This document shows, piece by piece, positions 10,746-22,372 of a stretch of DNA of 64,000 nucleotides. Both the position numbers and the translations under genes were made by a program. The notes under the pieces were generated by a model. It was not told where the DNA came from. It did no database searches and saw nothing but the letters and a program-made list of their open reading frames with translations. The DNA is from Typhlomys cinereus (taxonomy: Eukaryota > Chordata > Mammalia > Rodentia > Platacanthomyidae), in NCBI GenBank assembly GCA_023101885.1, contig JALPQD010000076.1:448397-512396 (forward strand). The letters run 5' to 3'. The first letter of the stretch is position 1. Each line of letters begins with the position of its first letter.

Positions 10746-12600
10746 AAAGGGTGAGAGTAGGAGTGGGGAGTTTTATACGAGAGACATAGAGAATGACTGC
10801 CTCAAATGTGTAAATGCCGGGAAAGGATGCTCAGCTTTTGCTACCAAGTGCTTCATGACATACTCCCAGTTAGCAAATAAAATGACATGATGATGTCTCA
10901 TCCCAGACCAAATTCTCAGTATGGCTCAAGGAAAAATCCATTTTGCTTAAATAAGAGCTGTCATCAGAGGTCAAAATGTGCTGGAGGATGAGAATAAGAA
11001 ACCAGGAAATGTTGCTCTCCATTAAATCTGAATGTTTTTATAAAGACTCCATGTTTGCAAACCATTAATGAAAAGCTAGGCTCAGTCATTTCTTGTTATT
11101 GCTTCTGAATGTCTACAAACTGGAGAACTTTCAGGTTCCCCCAAAGTACTAGAAATACATCCATTGCTCCTTTCTAAAGACTATACACATTAAATTACAC
11201 CGTCTAGGAAAGTAAAACAATACAGATTGTGAAAGCATTTCTTTGCTCAGTGGTCATCATTATACTAGAAGTCACTTATACATTCATATATAAACCAGGT
11301 ACAAGTGCAGCAAAAGTACACATATTTAGGAATGCAAAATTTCCCAATAAGCAATCAAAAAATGAAATCAAGATAGTGTTCCCTTAACCTGATTATTTTT
11401 TTTCTTTTCCCATTTCATGTGTTTGTGTGTGGAAGTGTTGTTGCCTGTACATGCTTATATGCATGTGGGCACATGTGCATGCACACGTGTGCATGAGTTG
11501 CTGAAGCCCAGGGTTGATATCGGGAATCATTTAAATAATAGTTTTTAAAGCCCAAAGTAAATAAATGTCAAAGAAAATTCTGATTCATGCACTAGTAGGC
11601 ATCACATCAGTCAGGCAAATTTGCCAGTTAGCTCGGAAACGACTGGCTATTTATAAAACATTCAAAAAAATCTAGATTTCATTTTTTAAAATTTACCTAC
11701 ATATGTCACAAGGACTAGAAAAGAATATATAGAAAATAATCCAAACATATATATTTTAAAATTATTCATAATAGTAGCACAGTGAATAGTTGATTTCTAC
11801 TTCATGCATCTGTAAAGGCCAATGAAGTGCTACAGTGTTTTAATTAACCCATGGGTCACAAGGTTAAACAGGTCCAAGGAAAAGTGGCAGTGACAAATTG
11901 AACCTTCACACTGTATCTTCTTCCACAAATGAATGTCAACTGTTCACGGCTGGTGACATCCTTTCTCAGAACCTGCTTCTGCAATCCTTTCTGTAAGAGG
12001 CACCAGCAGCCAGTGTTTCCTAGTACTTCAGGAAGAAGAACAATGAGGTAATTCTTCTGATTCGTCCCTGAGTAGCAGGCATGAGAAAGGAGTCACAGTG
12101 CAAAACCCTTCGAAACTCTTCTTTTTCCACAGACTCTGAAAGCACATGTAACGTTTGCAGCAGTTGGTAAGAAAATAAGAAACTGGTGGGTCCCAAAGCA
12201 TTGACTCATCTTTATTTGCAACAAAGACTGGGCTTGGAAGAGTGTGCGCAAGCTAATGTTTACAAGATACACACAGCGCTCCACTGCCGAGACCATGTCC
12301 CGCTTGAGTTGCCCAGGGGACAGCTAGGATCAGTTCACATAAGCGTGAACAGATTGTCAAAGGCCAGAACACTGCCTGGCAATGACTTGGGGGTGCCCAG
12401 CCAACAGAGGGGATCTAAAGCTCAAGTGCCTAGCAGCAGCCTGGAAAGTCAGAGCAATCTTCCACATGGTTTGCGGCCCTATCCTGTAGATTTACTTCCT
12501 CCCTCTAATCACATCTTAAACCATTTCTAATGGTTTCTGGCTATTTAAATAGTAAGACCTTATCGACAGGAAGAATGGTGCATGCTCTCTAGCATGCATG
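10746..12600. other. Low-repeat unique stretch, no gene recognised
   Basis: This is the start of the least repetitive part of the window. A short TG/CA-rich piece at 11405-11530 may be the tail of a minus-strand B3-type SINE. Near 12115-12170 there is a strong acceptor (tcttctttttccacag, ending at 12132) followed 34 bp later by a donor-like gtaaga at 12167. I note this as a candidate only, because no reading frame, partner exon or promoter supports it. Confidence 0.4.
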
Positions 12601-12619
12601 TTATTCCTTCACCGGAGTT

Positions 12620-12634
12620 CCACTAGAGGGCGCC
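12620..12634 (+). promoter_or_regulatory. Candidate CTCF binding site
   Basis: ccactagagggcgcc fits the vertebrate CTCF core CCASYAGRKGGC at every position. It lies in unique sequence and not in a recognised SINE, whereas many rodent CTCF sites lie in B2. The motif is embedded in a palindrome (arms ctagagg and cctctag at 12623-12629 and 12633-12639). Binding is inferred from the motif alone. Confidence 0.55.
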
Positions 12635-12639
12635 TCTAG

Positions 12640-14010
12640 GCTCACCCTCTTGGGCAGCCCTGATTAGAAGCTAGGACTTACTTTGGCTGCAGTGTCCAAG
12701 GAAGCATGTGTTGCCAGTATGGCACAGACACCAGGGCAAAGACATCCCTACATGTCCCCACGTGCAGTACTCAACAATGGGCGTACTGTACTCAAACGGC
12801 GTCCTACTGAGGCAAGCCCTGTATTCTCTGCCTGTGACGTGCTCGTTCACACAGCGTTCACACTAGTGGGGTTTGAGGCTGGGATCAGAGAAGAGTTGCC
12901 TGCCCGCATCATCCCCGTTGGTAGCGAACTTGCCAATTCTCACTCTTCCCTTTCGTCATCCAGCTCTGCCCCTTCGTTAAAGATGTTCCTCTTCTCCCCT
13001 AGACCCCAAAGTAAGTCTTAATTCTTTGTGAATTCTTTGTCTTTGGAGATGGGCCAAAGACCAGCTGCAGAACCAGCCAAGATGAGCCCTGTGAAATAAT
13101 CTATCTCCCTTGGTTCTTTGGAGACTATCTACATATCGATATGTTTTCCCAAGAAATCAACCTTTATTTTCAGGGAGGCAGAACAAGACAGAGCAAAGCC
13201 ACACCCAACTAAAAAGATTAACCGGTTCTCAACCAGGCATGAAGGGGATCCTGAGAAGACCTAGCGAGTTCTAACATCTCTTACAAAGGATCCAGAATCA
13301 GCGGTGTGGATCAAGCTAAACACTGGAGTCCTCGATATGCAGTAGTCCACACTGTTCTCTTTCCATTCACTTAAGTGCCTTTTCACAAGGGCAAACTGTG
13401 GCTTGCTCTGGCTGAGAATGTGAACCGTAGGTTTGCAAGCCTGACTCCTCAGGCTGGTGCTGTGCATAACAGAAGGGTGTGCACTCAGCTGGCTTCCCAC
13501 AGGAAGCTGGGTTGCTGCAGGAGAGGGAACTGAAAGGCAACTACCTGGCATCAGACCTGCGCAATCTGTTCAAGGGCCTGTCCGCAGAATGGGGTCAGTG
13601 GAGAAAGAACCCAGCTGGTGGGTGAGACAAACTTCCTCCAGAGATGGCGGTTCTAAGCTATGGAGCAGTGATGCCTGCCGAGCTCTAGGGTAATGCCTGT
13701 TAAGTTCTTCTTTTTTAAAATATGCACAAGCGATCTTTGTGTCACAGGTACTAAAGTCCTACAAGTTGGCAAAGTGGTGCATTTTGAAGATGGTTGTCAT
13801 CACTAACCCCCTTCTGTCAGGTCCTTGGTAGATTCTATTCCATGAGCCATCATGGTCCTAGCAAGCCAGAATCAGGACAAGAAAGAAAGAGCACAATATA
13901 CAAAAGTAAGAACTAATTCCAGAGAAAAGTGAGAATCCAGTCATAGGGTAGATTTCCATTTGACACCTCCATATATTTCTGTTTCTGTTTCAGTTTCAGA
14001 AATCCAATTT
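12640..14010. other. Unique stretch with more GC and CpG than its surroundings; no gene recognised
   Basis: Open frames at 12683-13021 and 13457-13693 have no recognisable domain. A donor-like gtaagt occurs at 13011. I see no repeat. This could be conserved regulatory DNA near the CTCF motif, but only alignment with other mammals would tell. Confidence 0.4.
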
Positions 14011-14336
14011 CTATAGGTTGACCATCCCTAATCTAAATGTCCCAATCTGAAATTCTTCCAGTCTTAAGCTTTTTAGGAGCTGAAAGGATGTCACAAGTGG
14101 AAAATTCTATATCTGATCTCTTGTGACAGGTCCCAGTCACAATCCAGGTACTCTAAAAATATTGTATAAAATTCCCTTTATTATAAAACACATAGGAGTT
14201 GTATATCAAATATGAATAAGCTTTGAGTTTAGACTTAGACACATTCCTGACGTACCATGCCAAATATATGCAAATATTCCAAGGTCCAAAATCATTTCTG
14301 GTTCCAACCATGTCAGATTTGGCTTACTCAGCTGTG
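14011..14336 (-). mobile_element. Tigger/MER2-type non-autonomous DNA transposon
   Basis: The left end ctataggttgaccatcccta and the reversed right part ('gtccaaaatcatttctggt', 'atatatgcaaatattccaa') match the ends and body of the pogo-like (TcMar-Tigger) MITEs whose ends read GGTTGAGTATCCCT. The right terminal repeat is worn. This is an old mammalian element with no coding capacity. The exact subfamily name is not certain. Confidence 0.6.
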
Positions 14337-14614
14337 TTCCACAAGGAGAACATGGATCATTCTTAGCATTGAAGTAGTTAAAACACATTTAAGAAGTTCT
14401 TTAAAAATTCAAGGTAGGGTAAAAGATGATAAAAGATAAAGTATGGAAAGCAGTGACAGCTCTAAATTGTGATGCCTGAAACTTCTGAAATAATGCTGGC
14501 CTTGAGGTTTAAGTTGTTACAGAAACAGCCTCCAACAACTCTCAACAAGAGAGCCAATGTATAAGTTTGCAATGCACACCCAACTGTTCTGTATTTTTAT
14601 TTGCATACAGTAAG

Positions 14615-14725
14615 AGCAAGTAAGAGCTATGTGTATAGCTCAGTGATAGTGGGCTTGTCTTATATGTATGAGGCCCTAGATTTAATTTCCTCCACTCCTC
14701 CCCAAATAAATAAAAGAAAAAGAAG
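14615..14725 (+). mobile_element. ID-like SINE
   Basis: 'gtgtatagctcagtgatagt' (A box), 'gggcttgtcttatatgtatg' and 'gaggccctagatttaatttc' (worn B box) follow the ID order, and an A-rich (AAAT)n tail follows. It is diverged, with no clear duplication. Confidence 0.6.
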
Positions 14726-14799
14726 TGATAAATTTCAAAGATAATCTGTCATGACACATAAGTCAGAGCTATCTGATGTGAAATAGACCGGCATAAACA

Positions 14800-15365
14800 A
14801 AGACTAACAAAAATCACAGAGCTTGAAATTATTGCATGTGCACTACACTAATGTCTTTCATCATCATTAACATGCTTATGAATTTGAGAGTGGACATCCA
14901 ATGCAAATCAAAACTACATAGAGATCCCATCTCACCCTATTCACAGTAAGTCTAAACACAAATGCTAGCAAAGGTACAAGACTAAAGAACCCTGATACAT
15001 TGCTAGTGGGGATGTAAACTAGTCAATAACCTAGAAATCAGCATAGGGTTTTTCAGAAAACTAAGAGTAGAACTAACGTATGGTCCAGCTGTACCATTCC
15101 TGAGTATAGACTTAAAGGATCAGAGACAGCATACTGAAGAGATACTTGCACATTCATGCATTTTAGGACTATTATGACAATAGCAAGTTATGCAATTAGA
15201 TCAGTTGTATATAAACAAATGGATGGATAAAAGAAATGCGGCAAATATACACAATGCAATGCAATATGTCCATAATGAAGAATGAAATTATGTCATGTTA
15301 AGCGAAATCCAGCACAGAAAGACAAATACCATGTATCCCTCATATGTAGAATCTAGACCAAAAGG
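14800..15365 (+). mobile_element. Old L1 ORF2 3' end
   Basis: Segments resembling the L1 ORF2 C-terminal part appear in order: 'gatcccatctcaccctattc', 'gctagtggggatgtaaac', 'gaagagatacttgcacattc', 'aatggatggataaaagaaat' and 'gttaagcgaaatccagcaca'. Frames are broken. After about 15366 the sequence becomes purine-rich, like an L1 3' UTR. Confidence 0.7.
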
Positions 15366-15578
15366 ATTTCAAAGAAAAAGGAGGACTTAATTTGAAAATA
15401 AGAAGGAGACCAGTGAGGGGGGAAGGCAGGAGAGGGAATGAGGATGAAGAGGATCACAGGCAACTGCACATGAGAGAATGCTAATGAAATCCCTCCCTCT
15501 GCACAGTGAATGTGCACAGATTTTAAAAGGAAGAGTTTATGGGAGTCAGGCTTGACCATAGTCCTAGCACATAATCCT

Positions 15579-15634
15579 AGCTCAGTTTGTTCTTAAATGG
15601 CAGCTTGGAAGATAGTTTAAGAACAAACTGAGCT
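15579..15634. repeat. Perfect 19-bp inverted repeat with 18-nt spacer
   Basis: Arm agctcagtttgttcttaaa at 15579-15597 is the exact reverse complement of 15616-15634. The right arm runs into 'gctatgtagtcagacaca', which resembles the 3' part of a B1, so the structure may have come from an inverted partial duplication of a B1. A transcript would fold into a stable hairpin. Confidence 0.9.
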
Positions 15635-15714
15635 ATGTAGTCAGACACAGAAAAGGAAAACTCTCATATGTGTTAAGAATAACCTGCCCATACCTTACAT
15701 GCAATAGAAAAAAA

Positions 15715-15805
15715 TTTTTTTTCTCAGTGCCGAAGATGGGACCCAGAACTTCATGTGCACTGGCTAATTGTTCTACTGCTGAGCCAGTTCTCCAGTCCAG
15801 AAAAT
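15715..15805 (-). mobile_element. ID/B2-head-like SINE fragment
   Basis: The plus strand reads T-run, 'cagtgccgaagatgggaccc', 'gctaattgttctactgctga' and 'gccagttctccagtcca', the reverse of an ID or B2-type tRNA head. It is diverged. Confidence 0.55.
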
Positions 15806-15904
15806 ATTTCAATTTGCTACATTAACTAATGGAAATTTTATGTTCATTTAACTCAAGAAAGTCCATCCAATAAATGTCAGAAATATTGCTGATTCAAAAA
15901 TATT

Positions 15905-16545
15905 CTTTGCAACTGAAAACAACAACAAACCATAATTCAGAATACCAAAGATCCTTCATTAATCACTTGGAACCAGACCAGCCAAATCTCTCCCCATCCT
16001 AAAACTTGGGGAACCTTACAGAAGAGGGGGCAGCAAGATTGTAAGAGCCTAAAGATGGGGAAGACCAACAATATGCAAGATACTTCATACAAGTTAGGAC
16101 TGCAGTAACCATATTTGGACTTTGCATGACCTGCATAGTGGCTGACATGTCAGCAACCCCCCAAAGTCTAACATGGATCACAGGAAAGAAGGCTCCAGGA
16201 AGTAGGATCCTTAGTGGCAAGGGATTAACAGACATAATAGAGTTCCCATACTAACAGGAGCCCAAGAAAGGGCTCCAAACTATGCCACTGAGTCCTTATC
16301 CCTCACTAGGGTGGAGGACTCAGAGGGAGGTTTGGCATTCACACAAAAGGATGTTCCAGGGGATGAGAGAGAGGAAGGGGAAGGCACTGTGAAAAGGGGA
16401 AGAAGAGAGGGAGGTAAAAGGAAGGGAAAAAGGGGGGAGAGTGCAAGGGGGGGGACTGGGGAGGAGAGGAGGGAGGGAGATGACGAGGGTACCTATTGAG
16501 CTTGTATTATTGGGAAAAAAATAAAATGTGGGAGAAAAAAAATCC
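15905..16545 (+). mobile_element. 5'-truncated L1 3' end
   Basis: Matches the 3' UTR of the L1 family at 25040-25620, 49310-49890 and, reversed, 38890-39500: 'aaaccataattcagaa', 'tctctccccatcctaaaac', 'catgacctgcatagtggc', then a G/A-rich tract (16360-16490) and an A-rich end. Only 3' UTR is present and it has no coding part. I could not identify the duplications. Confidence 0.8.
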
Positions 16546-16684
16546 TTTGTTGAAAAGTAAGTGTGCTATGGTCTTGTTCTGTAAGATGGAAGGTATGTAA
16601 ACAAAAATGGGGATATTTTTCCTGGAATAGATTATTTTTCAATACCTTGGAAAGGAAAGTGTGAGGAGGGACCTTGCTTTTAGA

Positions 16685-16795
16685 GGAAGATGCTTAACAC
16701 TTACTCCATAGCCCAGGCTGACCTTAAACTCATGACCTTCCTGCCTTAGCTGGCCAAATGTTAGAACTTTAGATATATGTCACCACACACAACTT
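16685..16795 (-). mobile_element. B1 SINE
   Basis: Reverse of a B1: 'ccatagcccaggctgacctt', 'aaactcatgaccttcctgcc' and 'tatatgtcaccacacacaac'. Moderately diverged. Confidence 0.7.
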
Positions 16796-16864
16796 GAGAA
16801 GAACTTTTAAAAAAACTTGAATGAGATCTGTCTCTTATTTCTATTATAATATCATCAGAAACAA

Positions 16865-17260
16865 AAGTAAATAGAACAGTAGGACAAGCCTAGAGAGATG
16901 ATTCAGTGGGGCAAAACAAAACTTCCTTTATAAGCATAAGGACCTGAATTTGTATTCTCCAGGCATATGAAGGTCAAAGCAGTAACACGCGTCCATAATC
17001 CCAGTGCTCTGGGGGTTTAGAGACAGGAAAATCCCCAGAAACTCATGGGCTAGTTAGAGTGGTATGCACAGCAGTCAACAACTACAAACCTTAGTTCAAC
17101 CAAAAAAAAAAAAAAAAAAGGAGACTGATACTTTAAATTATCCTCTGACCTCTGTCTGGGTGCCCTGACATGTGCATATATACATTCACACACAAACATA
17201 TACATATATGTAGAGATACATGCACACATACATGCACACCTAGTTGTATATATATTTAAA
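16865..17260 (+). mobile_element. Composite B2-head/B1-like SINE (B3/B4 class)
   Basis: A tRNA-type head ('gagagatgattcagtgggg', 'aaggacctgaatttg') is followed by a B1-like middle ('ccataatcccagtgctctg'), an A18 run at 17101-17118, then 'cctctgacctctgtctgggt' and a CA/TA-rich tail. The same layout appears reversed at 36265-36600 and 61482-61760. It is a known rodent composite design, but I am unsure of the standard name. Confidence 0.6.
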
Positions 17261-18549
17261 ACAAGCCAAGCAAGGCTCAACACCCTCACACTATCAAGAG
17301 GATAAAGCTCTATGTAAGGTGCAGAGATGGATAAGCACTGAGCTTTAAGAAAAAGTTGATTTTCCAACTCCAACTGTCATCATGGCACATGGAAAATGCT
17401 TCACTTTTGATGATGTTGCTTTGTTTTTCATTTCCTTGCTTTCTCCAGGTTTCCACCTTGAATTCTTGGTCCTATTGAAACAACCACAATGTAAACTTTT
17501 GACCTTCAAGAAGAAGTGTTGGGTTTTCGACTCTGGAGGACTCTCTGGTGCAAGCTGGAGTGGCCAACCCTGTACTAGTGACAAGCATGAACAAATAAAG
17601 ACATGTCTGGGTGTTTCTCAGTCATCGGTTATAAGGTTTAAAGGCCACGGTCCTTCTGAAGTGGTCCCAGGACGACAATTTTTATCAAAGCATTGCATTA
17701 GTCACGGCCGCTCTCTTAGGAACAAACTGCTTTCCAACACAATTTGGAGCAGAAAACAGTCTGCCTTCCCCCTTGATATTTTGTGAGATTGATGTATTCC
17801 AAGTTACCAAAGCAAAGGGCAGACATAGACAAGATGTTTATTAGAATTCCAAAATTTGGGGTGGAAATTCTTAGCTCGAAAGCCTTTGAAGATAAGAGGA
17901 GATGGAAGCAAACATTCTTGGCAGTTCAGGGCAGGACTTCTTTTGGAGATGCCATTGAAAGGTTGGATGACCACAGTCACGGCTATGGCGTAGCTATCCC
18001 TAATTCAAAGCTGTCTTAACAACAAATCTAAACCTTCTGAGAAAAAGAACTTGTTTGCCCCAGATCCCTCCACAGTGTTTGCAAGTTGGACTTCAGCTGA
18101 AGCCTTCTGATTTTACCATCAGTGTGTAGATGCAACTATCTGAATAAGATTCCACCCAAGGAGTCAGTAGTGAGCTTGCTGGCAAGTAGTGGGCTTGCCT
18201 GTGAGCAACAGGAGGATACTCAAGTTCACCTTCCGTTTACATACTACCAAACTTCATGCCCTTCACCTCCACAGCACTCAGGGAAATCAAGACAATAGGG
18301 CTTTATTAGAATTTTTTAAAAAAAGTCTATTTTTTCCACTGAGCAAAATAATCATGTGGAATAAGCACATAGTAAGAAAGGATGCCTCTATCAAAGTTCT
18401 TTCTCCAATGTAACCTGTGAGACTTTGAAAGACCTCAAGGGTCCTGGGAGCAAGGGTGAGAACCTCTGAGCTAAAGTGGCCTTTCAGGTGAGGGAGCTCA
18501 CCTTCTCTTGTCCAGACCCTGCTCCAGAGATTCTTTCTGAATTTAGTTG
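17261..18549. other. Unique stretch, no gene recognised
   Basis: It contains the longest non-repeat open frame on the plus strand (17382-17786, 134 codons) and one minus-strand frame of 113 codons (18287-18628). Neither shows a known domain, a Kozak context of note or flanking splice sites. I treat both as chance. Confidence 0.45.
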
Positions 18550-18830
18550 TTTCTGCTGAGATCTTCACTGGTCCATGGGGCATGTCGATTTGTGTGCCAT
18601 TGCACAGTCTGGTGGAAGTAGATTTCATTGCAACGAGCTCCTGGATGCAGCAGCCGTCGCACCTGCAGTGTCCTGGTCAGCTGTACATCCTCCCACCTTT
18701 GAGTTCTTATGAGAATTCTGCCCCCTCTTCTGCAAGGTTCCCTGAGTCTTGGGATGGGGAGAGATTTTACTGGCCTGATTAGGGATGAGCATTCTAGGGC
18801 CGTGGACACTCTGCTTTCTGGCCAGACGTG
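18550..18830 (-). mobile_element. Older L1 3'-UTR fragment
   Basis: 'ccccctcttctgcaaggttc' and 'cctgagtcttgggatgggga' are the reverse of the 3'-UTR block found in the full-length L1 at 39360-39410. The leftward part, with 'gatttcattgcaacgagctc', is only loosely similar to older L1 3' UTRs. Confidence 0.5.
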
Positions 18831-20019
18831 GTTTTCTGCCTCAGTGATCTTCCATAGAAACCTGGTCCCTTACTGGCACCTGACCTGAAAGGAGCCTGAT
18901 GGTCCACACATGCAGAGGAACATGAGGGTGAAGAAACATGGTAGGACTAGGGAAGGAAAGAAAAGATGGGAGATGAAGGGGGAGAAAGGTGAAGGGGGAC
19001 ATGGTCATAAGTTGCTCTGTACATGAAAAAGTACCCTTTGGGGGAAGACAGTAAAACACTCTTTGGGCTGAGATTCAACTCTTCTCTCACTCGCTGCCTT
19101 GACTTTTGGAACAATAGTGATATTATATCAATCAACCATTGTTTTAACACTTCTATTTGGATATTACTCAACATTCGTCAAGTCATGAAATTCCTCTAAA
19201 TCTTATTTGTTGTAAACAGATCTCTAAAAACCTGACTTGGCTAATGAAAGGCAGCAATTTTTTGAGTCAGAAATAATTATCTTAAAGCCTCAAAAGGAAA
19301 TTTTCCCAACTTCTCAACTGGAATATTTGAATTCTTGCAGAGCACAATTGGATCTGGTGTCAAATCTGCTCAGAGCTCCAAGCTCGTGCCCTCAAAAAAA
19401 AAGTGAGCACCAGCCACATGCAGCAACTAAGTGCTGAGTGTGAGGATAAACTCTGAGCTCTAACGTGGTTTTCAATTATTTTACATTTACATTTGAACTA
19501 ATGTCCAGCTAGGTGCTAGAAAATCTGCTCATTTTTTACACATACTTGAGTACATACTAATTTAAAATATTGTAAAGAAGTAGAAAATAGCTACCCAAAT
19601 ATAGACAATACTACTACTGAAACTTCAGTTAATGTATAAAATGCATAAATTGAAGAATTTAATTAACCAAAGGATGCCATAGTTCCTGTCTATCAAGTTT
19701 TTTACTCTATTTAGAAGCTCTAGTGCTGATAACTGTTACAATTCGGGTATCAATTCTATTAGTAATTTCAATTATTTAGTAGTTTTCTTTAATGCTTTAA
19801 ATGTATTATTTCCCCTAATTCTCAAAACTATTAATGAGTCAATGGCAATTCCACCATCAGAGTTTTATATACAATGCATTTGCTTTATAGCATCTAATGA
19901 ATCTATCTTGCACCCAATAGAAAGGTGGAGAAGAATCGGGGTCGCTCTCACTGGGATTGAAATTCTATAACTCCCACTTCTACCATGTGCAGCGTATTCT
20001 CTCATTAACATGTCTCAGG
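18831..20019. other. No gene recognised
   Basis: Unique-looking and AT-rich. 19920-20000 has a weak resemblance to a reversed MIR ('actgggattgaaattctat'). No coding signal. Confidence 0.35.
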
Positions 20020-20116
20020 ACATTCAAGTTCTGTTTCTAGGCCTGAGTTATTTATCTACTCTTAAAACTAGACATTCAAGTTCTGTTTCTAGTTATTTAT
20101 CTACTCTTAAAACTAG
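20020..20116 (+). repeat. Tandem duplication (52 bp and 45 bp units)
   Basis: The unit beginning acattcaagttctgtttcta at 20020 recurs at 20072. The two are identical except that the second lacks the 7 bases gcctgag at the 20041-20047 position. The near-perfect identity implies a recent event or an assembly effect. Confidence 0.95.
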
Positions 20117-20233
20117 TAGGGAAAATGTGAGCAGCAAGATAAACGATGTCTTTTAGCATATCATTGTGACAGGTATATATATAGTATTTTTATTACACAA
20201 ACATCTGTGTTGCGCAGTGTCAAGTATCCAGGG

Positions 20234-20550
20234 TGCTACTGTTTGAATATGATGACACCACAGGCCAGCTGGGATGTCAGTGACTATCTGATATGCTTTT
20301 TGGAGGACTTAATTTTGCATCCCAAGGACTCTGACTGAATCAATGGCTCAATACTTAATGGATACCTAATACAATATAATATAAAGATGGAGCTGAATGG
20401 TGGAAGCCAGTCACTGGAGTCATGTCATGAAAAGATAAATGTCCCCAACATCTTTATGCCACTGTCTCTTTGTTTTGGACACCATAAATAATAAACCTTT
20501 CTCTAGTTCCCATGCCCTGCTATTCTGATTTACACAAGGGTCAAAGTAAG
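20234..20550 (+). mobile_element. MaLR-like LTR (tentative)
   Basis: Starts tgctactgtttgaatatgat and has 'catgaaaagataaatgtccc' followed by 'accataaataataaacc' (polyadenylation-like) in the relative positions seen in rodent MaLR LTRs. The 3' border is unclear. Confidence 0.4.
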
Positions 20551-21689
20551 ACGATCTTGGACTAAAATATCTGAAACTTTCTCCCCTGCATGTTTGTTCT
20601 TTTGGCATTTGTCACAGTGACTAAATTGTAAACAGCATAGAGGGCCAACCATCACCCAGACATAGTAAATGCAAAGCTTCAGAATATAAACAATCCTTGA
20701 CATTTTACTTACCACAGTATATTGTTGTATTTATTCAATTCTCATTGTATTTTGCTCTTAATCTTAGTGCACCTAAATTATGTGCTGAACCTTGTCACAG
20801 GCATGTGTACAAGACAAACAGTTTATAGAGTGTCTATTACCTTCTGGTTTCAGGTACCCACTCAGGATCTTGAAATATTCCCCTATATATAAGACAGAGA
20901 TGCTTCATTGAGGAAAAGTGAAATGGTTAAAAAATGTGTCCCTACATGGAATAGGATCATGATCCTTTGAGCACGTTTAACTGTTTAATGAGGTCATGAT
21001 TTCATTTTGTGAAGGTGAAGTGAAACAAATAAGCAGGTTTCTATTTGTATCATTAAAATGGAAGAAATTGTCAAATGAAAGCAAAATAAAGAGTTTCTGA
21101 AGAAGTTAACGTGAATGAACGCTAAGGCAAAGCCATTTTTAGAAAGAATGAAAATGTTAAGAAGTAAAATATGTGGCCCTGAACTACTTGCTGAGTGTTA
21201 TTGACTGACTGTCGGTTTCCATCCTACTAAATGGTGAGTATTAACTTAACAACCTCAACATTCACCTTACTTATTGTTGGCCATCAGCTGAAACCACAGA
21301 ACCCACAGGACTGCTCAAATTGAATCTAGTATGTAGACCAACATTTGGTGGTACTATGCTTCTCTCAGACTCCATCCATTGTGTTCAGAGACTGCAGTGG
21401 GATTATGTCATCCAAATAAAAAGACAGAAAGGTGGGGGAAGAATACAGAGGAGAGACTGCAGAGTTGGAAAGACATCTTTCAGGCTGATCCAGTTCAACT
21501 AGCAATCCCATTATGTCCAGAGAATTTGGAGCAAGTTATCTAACTTCCATTGACTTCAGTTCCTGTTTTGTGAAGGGGGCAGGTCAGGAGGAAGTCACAT
21601 TAAGCTGATAACTAGGGAGAGTGGTAGCTAGCCATATGTGCAGTGGCAAGAGATAGTGGTCCAGGAAGGGAAAATGATGCTTACCATGA
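20551..21689. other. No gene recognised
   Basis: Unique-looking sequence. Short open frames only. A G/A-rich patch at 21418-21460. Confidence 0.4.
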
Positions 21690-22130
21690 TACATATATGC
21701 ATGTGTGCATACCAACCTATGATTCTGTAACTTCACAATACATTTTTGTGGATTGGCAAATCATTCTTTGAAATATTGTTAATAATTTCTTTCTGTATGC
21801 ATCCTAATTTATCCATTCCCCTACTATACATTTTAGCTTGCTTCCATGAATAAAGCTACCATAAACTCTGTGTAGGCTTCTGTAGGTACATACAATTTTG
21901 ATTCTTTGAGATAAACACCCAATCATGATCATGAGTTCAACTGTTACCACAATAGGTCCTTTACCAAGTGCCATAACATACATTTGAATAACATGTCCTT
22001 TTATGACCCAAGATGACCACATTGTCATTGGTACATAGGAAATTTTTAGTTCTATTGTTGTAAATGTGGTCTGTTGTTGACATATTGTATGTTGTTATGG
22101 GTTACATGAGTGTGCAGAAAGAAATTACTA
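21690..22130 (-). mobile_element. Old L1 ORF2 C-terminal fragment
   Basis: The plus strand 'aatttatccattcccctact', 'ttgcttccatgaataaagct' and 'gagataaacacccaatcatg' is the reverse of the L1 ORF2 end ('...tattcatagcagc...'). Diverged, with no intact frame. Confidence 0.6.
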
Positions 22131-22254
22131 ATGTCACAGCAATAGAAAATTAATATATTTTCAACTCAAACATACAAAAGTGTTATGATAGAAGTTGACC
22201 AAGCAAAACATATAAACTCAGGAATATTGTGATTGGTACTATATTCATGATATA

Positions 22255-22372
22255 CATTCTTTTTGTTTTGGAATCAGGGTCTCATATCATCCAAACTGGC
22301 CTTGAACTCACAATATAGCTGAGGCTAGTTTGATCACTTGGTCCTCTTGCCTGAGTTTCCCACATGTTGAAG
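22255..22372 (-). mobile_element. B1 SINE
   Basis: Reverse B1: 'tttggaatcagggtctcata', 'aactggccttgaactcaca', 'tgcctgagtttcccacatg'. Moderately diverged and truncated at its 5' end. Confidence 0.7.

Noticed and set aside
17382..17786. 134-codon open frame on the plus strand in unique sequence
   Set aside because: No recognisable domain, no splice or promoter context, and the length is not unusual for chance over 64 kb in six frames.
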